DNA of 7,521 nucleotides from Paludibacteraceae bacterium (GTDB lineage: Bacteria > Bacteroidota > Bacteroidia > Bacteroidales > Paludibacteraceae). Of this stretch, positions 1-4,550 are shown one piece after another. The stretch spans positions 1 to 7,521 of the forward strand of contig JAFXWI010000014.1 in assembly GCA_017542915.1 (NCBI GenBank), written 5' to 3'. Within the stretch, counting starts at the first letter, position 1. Each line of letters starts with the position of its first letter. The position numbers and the translations under genes were made by a program. The notes under the pieces are model-generated. The model ran no database searches. It saw only the letters and a list, made by a program, of their open reading frames with translations, and was not told the DNA's origin.

Positions 1-541
1 CGCCGATCTCGAAAGTAGAAAGCGCTTTGAGCCGTTGTTCCTCTGTCCTGATCTCACAGACACCATGGTAACCCGGGTATTTCTTGGCGTACTTGGATGC
101 CACTTTTGCAAGCGTCTTGGAAGACGCAATACCGATCGAAACAGGAATGCCAACTCCTTTGCGGATGTCCTTGACCAACTGCTCGCAAAACGGCTTCTGC
201 TGCTTCGCAGGAATATGATCGATATTGAAAAAACACTCGTCGATGGAGTATTGCTCAAACCGCGAGGTGTGTTTGCGGATGATTGTCATGACGCGATCGG
301 AAAGGTCGCCGTAGAGCGAGAAGTTCGAGGAGAAACAGACGACTCCTTCTTTCTCCACCAAGGCTTTGATCTGATAGAGCGGCACACCCATTTTGATGCC
401 GATCGCTTTCGCTTCGTTGCTTCGCGAGACGACACAACCGTCGTTACCGGAAAGAACCACAACGGGTTTGCCCTCCAGATCCGGACGGAAGACTCGCTCG
501 CAGGAAACGAAGAAATTATTGCAATCAGCTAAAGCGTACAT
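1..541 (-). CDS. umuC: UmuC-like Y-family DNA polymerase (Pol V catalytic subunit), 3' end missing
   Basis: This is an error-prone translesion polymerase of the DinB/UmuC family that copies past damaged template bases during the SOS response. The reading frame starts at the ATG at 539-541 (protein begins MYALADCNNFFVSCERVF) and runs off the left edge, so 180 residues are visible of about 420 normally. The palm and fingers core is seen. D6 in ADCNNFF and D101-E102 in YSIDECFF are the metal-binding acids, at the same numbers as in E. coli UmuC. SNFSLYGD at 72-79 and GIPVSIGIASSKTLAKVASKYAKK near 144-167 are further family motifs. The little-finger domain and the C-terminal part lie outside the window. 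It follows umuD by 33 nt on the same strand and is presumably co-transcribed with it. Family identity is very sure; whether it is an active Pol V with its UmuD partner is inferred from the operon. Confidence 0.95.
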   Translation of the reverse strand, partial: MYALADCNNFFVSCERVFRPDLEGKPVVVLSGNDGCVVSRSNEAKAIGIKMGVPLYQIKALVEKEGVVCFSSNFSLYGDLSDRVMTIIRKHTSRFEQYSIDECFFNIDHIPAKQQKPFCEQLVKDIRKGVGIPVSIGIASSKTLAKVASKYAKKYPGYHGVCEIRTEEQRLKALSTFEIG

Positions 542-546
542 GATAT

Positions 547-570
547 TAGTTGATAGTTGATAGTTGATAG
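547..570. repeat. 7-bp tandem repeat in the umuD-umuC spacer
   Basis: The bases have perfect period 7 over 24 bp (unit TTGATAG on the plus strand, CTATCAA on the coding strand, three full copies plus 3 bases). It fills most of the 33-nt gap between the umuD stop and the umuC start. It is the cleanest of four heptamer tracts in this window and sits where umuC's ribosome-binding region would be, so copy number could alter the spacing there. Confidence 0.9.
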
Positions 571-574
571 AAGT

Positions 575-1009
575 TTATAGGCGGGTTTTGTGTACCGCAT
601 AAGTGATCACGCCCCAGACGATGAAATTACTCTCCGCAGTTACACGAATAGGCTGAAAATCAGGATTATGAGGAATAAGCCAAGCGCATTGACCCGACTC
701 GTCTTTCTTAAACTCCTTGATCGTGTACTCGCCATCGATATACGCCACAATAAAATCCCCGTTATTGGGTTCCAAACTGCGATCCACTACCACTATATCG
801 CCATCAAGGATACCGGCATCCCGCATCGAATCGCCTTGTACATGTGCATAGAAAGTGGTCTCCGGATGAGGAGTCATCTCCCTTGCCAAATCAATCCGCT
901 CTCCGGCATGATCTGCCGCAGGCGAAGGAAAACCCGCATGGATATTCTCTGCAAACTCAAGCGCCAACTCCTGCGCTTCCGAGTCCGTTATGTCTGTTAA
1001 CTTTGCCAT
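575..1009 (-). CDS. umuD: UmuD-like SOS mutagenesis protein, self-cleaving S24 peptidase
   Basis: This is the accessory subunit of Pol V. In the known system, RecA filaments trigger self-cleavage of the N-terminal arm, and UmuD'2 then joins UmuC. The 144 residues match the normal length of UmuD. The cleavage site is visible as A25-G26 within HAGFPSPAADH, closely like E. coli CGFPSPAADY. The catalytic serine is S61 in GDSM and the lysine is K98 in YTIKEF. There is no N-terminal helix-turn-helix, so it is UmuD and not LexA. Start chosen at the ATG at 1007-1009, which gives the standard N-terminus and lies about 30 nt downstream of the predicted transcription start. It is first of a two-gene operon with umuC. 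No canonical SOS box was recognised; LexA sites vary between phyla, so this does not argue against SOS control. Confidence 0.95.
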   Translation of the reverse strand: MAKLTDITDSEAQELALEFAENIHAGFPSPAADHAGERIDLAREMTPHPETTFYAHVQGDSMRDAGILDGDIVVVDRSLEPNNGDFIVAYIDGEYTIKEFKKDESGQCAWLIPHNPDFQPIRVTAESNFIVWGVITYAVHKTRL

Positions 1010-1044
1010 CTATATAAAATTAGCGTCATTTCCAAAAACGGCTG

Positions 1045-1075
1045 CAAAATTACAAAAAAAATCCCACATATGCAA
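1045..1075 (-). promoter_or_regulatory. Candidate Bacteroidota promoter for umuDC
   Basis: Read on the minus strand there is a -33 TTG (1073-1075), a 20-nt spacer, and a -7 element TAATTTTG (1045-1052) that fits the Bacteroidota consensus TAnnTTTG. Transcription would start near 1038, giving a leader of about 30 nt before the umuD ATG. The spacing is the same as in the candidate promoter at 3643-3673. The -33 element and spacer lie inside the terminator hairpin of the preceding gene. Confidence 0.65.
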
Positions 1076-1091
1076 GCATACGCAGGATTTT
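1054..1091 (-). terminator. Intrinsic terminator of the beta-helix protein gene
   Basis: Starting 10 nt after the stop codon at 1102-1104, the minus strand forms a hairpin. The arm at 1076-1091 (AAAATCCTGCGTATGC) pairs along 16 positions, three of them G-U, with the arm at 1058-1073 (GCATATGTGGGATTTT) around a minimal TT loop, which in RNA would open by one pair. A run of eight T (1061-1054) follows and partly forms the stem base. This is the form of a strong factor-independent terminator. Confidence 0.85.
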
Positions 1092-1101
1092 ATTGTAAGA
1101 T

Positions 1102-3060
1102 TTACCATCTGCCGCCGCCTCCGCCGGGACCTCCACCACCGGTGTACGAACTGAGCGATACAGACGAGCCGCCTGTCGCTGTAGCGGGATAATAGCCAAC
1201 GCCGTCAAAGATCTCTGTTCCGGAAACGGTAACACCGGATTTGAGCGTCGGTGTACTTGCGCCGGAGACAATCAGATTGCTACCACCGCTACTCGGGGTC
1301 TTGAATGCAAAGACATCGCTTCCGACCGTCAAGGCATACCAAGTGTTCTTGCTCCATGAAGACGCTTTGTAACAACTCTGCGTGAGGCTTGCGCCGCTCT
1401 CCAAACCACCGATAGCTACTAACGTGCCGCCTTGGACATACAGTTTCTTCTGCTCCTCGCTGTTGGCGTCGATCGCCACTTCCGGACTCGAACCACCGAT
1501 GGCATAGACCAGACCGCCCTTCAGATAGACGTTTCCGTTCGCATCGATACCGTCGTTATTGGTTGAACGCGAATAGACGAGTCCGCCGTTGATGGTGAGA
1601 TCCGAAGCGGCATTGATACCGTCATCGTACGCATTGACCACCACTTCGCCGTCGTTGATGACGAACGTGCTCTTGCTCTCGATACCCTCGGCATTGCGTC
1701 CCGACGTGCTGACGGAGATCTTACCGCCGCTGATGACGATACCGCCTGCGTACGTATAAGTCACATACCATCCGCTGCCCGACTCGGTCTTGATACCGGC
1801 TTTGATACCCTTCGGCGAAGAGTAATACTTGCTGTCAATATTATCGGTGTTACCGGTATAGTTGGTGTTCTCGGTCGTGCCGTTGTTGTAATAGAGCGCG
1901 CCGGTTGTTTTAATCGTCATCGTGCCGCCGGTGAAGGTCAGCAGGCTGTCGCATTTGAGACCCTTACCGCCGGAACCGGTGGACGTGAGGTTGAGTGTAC
2001 CGCCGGAGATGGTGATGTTCGCATCGCTGCTGATACAAGCCGCTGCCTTGGTCTCCAAGTCCTCCGTGTCCCACATTCCGATGCCGGAAGTGCTAATCGT
2101 GATGTCGCCGCCGGAGATAGCGATGTTGCCTTCGGATTTGATCCCCTTACAAGCTACACCGGTGATGTTCATCGTCAGCGTGCCGCCGGAGATATAGATG
2201 TTACCGGAGTCTTCATCCTCGTGATCCACGGTCTCGCCTGTCGAACCAACGGTCGTGTCCTCGATGTCGCATTGCAGACCATCGTCGGCTACGTTGTTGA
2301 TGGTGATCGTGCCGCTCTCCATGAGGAAGAACTGCTCGCAGTTGATACCATCACCCACCGCCGAGAGGATGTTGATGGTGGAGTTCTTAATACTGAAATA
2401 CTCGCCGGTCTTGATACCGTGTTTGACGTTACCCGTCACGTTCAGCGTACCTTTCTGCGCAAACTCCGCATGACCCTTGATATAGAGACATCCTTTCTGC
2501 TTGCCGTTAGCGGCATCTACAAGCGTGTTCGTTGTGCCGTTGAGCGGTTTCACTTTGATTCGCTTGCTGTTCTGGATATGTACCGCTGCTCCGGAATAAA
2601 CGGCTGATATATTGGTCAAGTTAAGGTCATTTAACTCGACCGTTGCTTTGAATGCGCCCTCGTTATAGAACCCGCCGTCGGACGAAGTGCCCGAGAGGGT
2701 ATAGGTGATCTCTTCTGCTACATCGGCACTTTGGATGATGCTCACGTGCGCGCCTGTTTGCGTAATAGTAAGGAGACGCGCGATGTTGCCTGCTACCGTG
2801 ATGTCCGCGCTCTCAGCGCTGTAAGCCACTTGCACGGTGTTGTCCGTCACGGCTGTCTCATCCACGTACATGCTGTCAATCTCACTCAGGTTAAACACTT
2901 TGCCCATGACGGTTAAGGTCGAACCATTCTCATATGGCATCTGAGCAGTCTGTGCTGCAGGGAACAGATACCGTACATTTCCCACTTGCACATTCAGCGT
3001 CTGAGCAAACAAACTGATGGCTGATAGCTGAATACTGACAGCTAATAATATCTTTTTCAT
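1102..3060 (-). CDS. Secreted parallel beta-helix protein, Cthe_2159-like carbohydrate-binding family
   Basis: This 652-residue exported protein is likely surface or periplasmic and may bind an acidic polysaccharide. The founding member, Cthe_2159 of Clostridium thermocellum, is a calcium-containing beta-helix that binds polygalacturonate; that function is transferred here only by family resemblance. Residues 1-19 form a signal peptide (KK, hydrophobic core, cleavage near LFA/Q). Residues 41-71 hold a short beta module (VFNLSEIDSMYV). From about 190 to 555 there are about ten helix turns marked by ISGGT/D-type strands and corners such as DGINC (237-241), DGLQC (260-264), KGIKS, KGLKC, EGIES, DGINA (480-484) and DGIDA (503-507). 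An acidic loop DHEDED lies at 279-284. A tail domain (556-640) ends in GGGGPGGGGGRW. No catalytic residues are recognised and no sorting domain is seen at the C-terminus. It lies 54 nt after the gene at 3115-3522, probably in one transcript, and is closed by a strong terminator. Confidence 0.82.
   Translation of the reverse strand: MKKILLAVSIQLSAISLFAQTLNVQVGNVRYLFPAAQTAQMPYENGSTLTVMGKVFNLSEIDSMYVDETAVTDNTVQVAYSAESADITVAGNIARLLTITQTGAHVSIIQSADVAEEITYTLSGTSSDGGFYNEGAFKATVELNDLNLTNISAVYSGAAVHIQNSKRIKVKPLNGTTNTLVDAANGKQKGCLYIKGHAEFAQKGTLNVTGNVKHGIKTGEYFSIKNSTINILSAVGDGINCEQFFLMESGTITINNVADDGLQCDIEDTTVGSTGETVDHEDEDSGNIYISGGTLTMNITGVACKGIKSEGNIAISGGDITISTSGIGMWDTEDLETKAAACISSDANITISGGTLNLTSTGSGGKGLKCDSLLTFTGGTMTIKTTGALYYNNGTTENTNYTGNTDNIDSKYYSSPKGIKAGIKTESGSGWYVTYTYAGGIVISGGKISVSTSGRNAEGIESKSTFVINDGEVVVNAYDDGINAASDLTINGGLVYSRSTNNDGIDANGNVYLKGGLVYAIGGSSPEVAIDANSEEQKKLYVQGGTLVAIGGLESGASLTQSCYKASSWSKNTWYALTVGSDVFAFKTPSSGGSNLIVSGASTPTLKSGVTVSGTEIFDGVGYYPATATGGSSVSLSSYTGGGGPGGGGGRW
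3014..3048. repeat. Degenerate 7-bp repeat inside signal-peptide codons
   Basis: Five consecutive heptads read ctgatgg, ctgatag, ctgaata, ctgacag and ctaataa on the plus strand. On the coding strand the unit is CTATCAG, one base from the CTATCAA unit between umuD and umuC. They encode residues 5-16, the hydrophobic core of the beta-helix protein's signal peptide (LLAVSIQLSAIS). Periodicity is clear by eye but imperfect. Confidence 0.65.
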
Positions 3061-3079
3061 AACTTTCTACTTTTAACTT

Positions 3080-3116
3080 TAAACTACTCTAAACACTAAA
3101 CACTAAACTCTAAACT
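3080..3116. repeat. 7-bp tandem repeat in the spacer between the two secreted-protein genes
   Basis: Four heptads (ctaaaca, ctaaaca, ctaaact, ctaaact at 3089-3116) are preceded by a looser copy from 3080. The tract covers most of the 54-nt gap, and its edge supplies the TAG stop codon (3115-3117) of the upstream gene. The unit sequence differs from the CTATCAA type, but period and AT-richness are the same. Confidence 0.85.
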
Positions 3117-3522
3117 ACTTCACAACAATCGTTTGTGAAATTCTCCCATTTGTAATCACATAGCTGCCCTTACCAAGCACTCCTGCTGCTTGAGGCAGAC
3201 TGTTGTAGTGTCCGACCTTCACGCCCAAAATCGTATAGACATCTATCGGTGCATTGGCATCCAAGATATTGTCTAATCGTTGTGCCAGCTGTCCGTCTTC
3301 GGTCATGAACTGCATAAACTGCAAGTCCGTCAGCGTGAAATTCACTGTGCCTTCGGTGTTCGTCACCATCAGGCTGTTCTCATTGACTTTAAGCGTCATG
3401 CCGGTCACCGACAGAGCTGTCGTGTCGTTACTCTGATTCACAAACACTAAATACGGATAGTCAACTGCCTGCGCAATCCCTGCGCAGACAACCGCTACCA
3501 CCAATACCAAAATCTTTTTCAT
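3115..3522 (-). CDS. Small exported protein with a type IX sorting-domain-like C-terminus
   Basis: This 135-residue protein has no function that I recognise. A signal peptide covers 1-19 (KK, valine-rich core, AQA/VD cleavage). Residues 38-76 form a short beta module with FTLTDLQFMQFM, resembling the VFNLSEIDSMYV segment of the neighbouring beta-helix protein. Residues 88-135 look like the end of a type A sorting domain of the type IX secretion system: DVYTILGVKVG (94-104), GKGSYVITNG (117-126) and a final TIVVK. In that system the C-terminal domain directs export across the outer membrane and is cut off when cargo is attached to the surface. Here it would make up almost half of the mature protein, so the remaining product is very small. 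The usual PNP motif at the start of such domains is replaced by NAPIDV. It is first gene before the beta-helix gene. The sorting-domain call is moderate; the secreted nature is near certain. Confidence 0.75.
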   Translation of the reverse strand: MKKILVLVVAVVCAGIAQAVDYPYLVFVNQSNDTTALSVTGMTLKVNENSLMVTNTEGTVNFTLTDLQFMQFMTEDGQLAQRLDNILDANAPIDVYTILGVKVGHYNSLPQAAGVLGKGSYVITNGRISQTIVVK

Positions 3523-3525
3523 ACC

Positions 3526-3546
3526 TCTTACACTTTTGGGTTAATA
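3526..3546 (-). promoter_or_regulatory. Candidate regulator site, copy A of an inverted pair
   Basis: On the minus strand this reads TATTAACC-C-AAAAGT-GT-AAGA, just upstream of the start of the 135-residue protein and just downstream of its predicted transcription start. It matches copy B (3608-3625, plus strand) at all 18 bases if three bases are skipped. A site here would suit a repressor, or a leader element. Confidence 0.4.
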
Positions 3547-3558
3547 CGAATTTGGGCG

Positions 3559-3566
3559 CAAAGGTA
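3559..3566 (-). promoter_or_regulatory. Candidate -7 element for the secreted-protein genes
   Basis: TACCTTTG on the minus strand matches the Bacteroidota TAnnTTTG element exactly. Transcription would begin near 3552, about 30 nt before the ATG at 3520-3522. No good TTTG is found at the expected -33 position, which suggests a promoter that may need an activator. Confidence 0.6.
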
Positions 3567-3591
3567 CAACTTTTTACGCACATACGCGTTA

Positions 3592-3603
3592 CCCATTTAT
3601 GGG
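3592..3603. promoter_or_regulatory. 12-bp palindrome in the divergent promoter region
   Basis: CCCAT-TT-ATGGG is a perfect inverted repeat with two central bases. It is about 40-50 bp upstream of the predicted start of the secreted-protein transcript, where an activator could contact RNA polymerase, and about 80 bp upstream of the regulator's own start. No T-run follows, so it is not a terminator. The protein that binds it, if any, is unknown. Confidence 0.4.
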
Positions 3604-3607
3604 AACT

Positions 3608-3625
3608 TATTAACCAAAAGTAAGA
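3608..3625 (+). promoter_or_regulatory. Candidate regulator site, copy B of an inverted pair
   Basis: TATTAACCAAAAGTAAGA on the plus strand is the partner of copy A at 3526-3546. It lies about 55-72 bp upstream of the predicted start of the AraC-family gene. AraC-family proteins usually bind sites of about this length, so it is a reasonable guess at an autoregulatory site. Confidence 0.4.
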
Positions 3626-3642
3626 TTTTTATCAAAAAAGCC

Positions 3643-3673
3643 TTGCATATATCAAAAAAAAGCAGTACTTTTG
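3643..3673 (+). promoter_or_regulatory. Candidate Bacteroidota promoter for the AraC-family gene
   Basis: A -33 TTG (3643-3645), a 20-nt spacer and a -7 element TACTTTTG (3666-3673) fit the Bacteroidota consensus. Transcription would begin near 3680, giving a leader of only about 12 nt before the ATG at 3693. The -7 element is also inside a small inverted repeat, GTAC-TTTT-GTAC (3665-3676). Confidence 0.65.
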
Positions 3674-3692
3674 TACCCGAAATGACGCAGTT

Positions 3693-4550
3693 ATGGAAGA
3701 AGGACGTGTTTTTGAAGAGATGTACAGGAGGATTGATACCTCCGAAATGGCGGTATTGCGCAATGTGAACCGTTTTCCGGTATATGGCAGGGATGTCATC
3801 TCACCCTGTATGATGGTCTGTATCAATCATTCCGGAACAGCGCGGGCTTTGTACGACTTGCAGGAAGTGGTGTTCCGACCGAATGAGATAGCTGTCGTCA
3901 TGCCGAATCATATCCTGCGTCCCCTCGAAAGCAGTCCTGATTATAACGTGACGATATTGGTTCACTCCCCTGCCCTGTGCGAGGAACTGAAGACGAAGCG
4001 GCTGACCCACGACTATCATAAGTATCACCGTCAACCGACCTGCCTGCTGACGGACGAAGAGATGACGCAGTATATGCAGGCTGTCGATCTGTTGGAGCAT
4101 ATATGCAAGACCTCCACACAACGCTATCCCCTTCGTCACGAGATGATCATTCAACTGACGAATGTGATGTCCGAGATGCACAATGCTTTTCGCCGCGAGA
4201 TGGACGAAAAGATGCTGAAAGATGATACCAAATACGTGGTTTTCAATGCCTTCTGTGATGTTTTGGCAAGTCATTACCGCGAGGAGCATGAGGTAGCTTT
4301 CTATGCCGAAAAGGCGCATCTCACAACGCGCCATTTCTCGGTGATAATCAAAGAAGTAGTGAGTATTTCCGCCAGCGATTATATAGAGCAATACCTTGCT
4401 ACGCAGGCGAAGAAACTGCTGACTTCCCGTCCAGACTTATCCGTGCAGCAGATCAGCGATCATTTAGGCTATGCCGATTCACCGTCTTTCTGCCGTTTCT
4501 TCAAACGACACACAGGTATCACGCCAAGCGCTTTCCGGCAGCAAGGCTGA
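3693..4550 (+). CDS. AraC-family transcriptional regulator
   Basis: This is a 285-residue DNA-binding regulator of the AraC/XylS family. Residues 1 to about 95 look like the cupin-type effector or dimer domain of this family (VCINHSGTARALYD, FRPNEIAVVMPNHIL). Residues 120-195 form a mostly helical linker. The C-terminal domain carries two helix-turn-helix units: about 200-222 (VAFYAEKAHLTTRHFSVIIKE) and 249-272 (LSVQQISDHLGYADSPSFCRFF), followed by the family signature KRHTGITPSAFR. The start is the ATG at 3693, close behind a good promoter; an ATG at 3682 is out of frame. It faces away from the two secreted-protein genes across 170 bp and is the obvious candidate to control them, though nothing proves it. 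The effector is unknown. Its last 32 bases overlap the 3' end of the GT87 gene on the other strand. Confidence 0.93.
   Translation: MEEGRVFEEMYRRIDTSEMAVLRNVNRFPVYGRDVISPCMMVCINHSGTARALYDLQEVVFRPNEIAVVMPNHILRPLESSPDYNVTILVHSPALCEELKTKRLTHDYHKYHRQPTCLLTDEEMTQYMQAVDLLEHICKTSTQRYPLRHEMIIQLTNVMSEMHNAFRREMDEKMLKDDTKYVVFNAFCDVLASHYREEHEVAFYAEKAHLTTRHFSVIIKEVVSISASDYIEQYLATQAKKLLTSRPDLSVQQISDHLGYADSPSFCRFFKRHTGITPSAFRQQG

Noticed and set aside
35..532. Open frame of 165 codons on the plus strand
   Set aside because: It lies entirely opposite umuC, whose motifs and active-site residues are clear; the plus-strand translation resembles no family I know.
590..1000. Open frame of 136 codons on the plus strand
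   Set aside because: It is the antisense shadow of umuD, which has intact cleavage and catalytic residues.
1069..1080. TATGC-TT-GCATA palindrome as an SOS operator for umuDC
   Set aside because: The palindrome is the tip of a longer 16-bp stem followed by eight T, so a terminator explains it. An operator role is not excluded but has no separate support.
3665..3676. GTAC-TTTT-GTAC inverted repeat as an operator
   Set aside because: The arms are only 4 bp and the centre is the -7 element itself; this is easily due to chance in a TAnnTTTG promoter.
3801..4391. Open frame of 196 codons on the minus strand
   Set aside because: It is opposite the AraC-family gene, which has both helix-turn-helix units and a promoter; the minus-strand frame has no family features.
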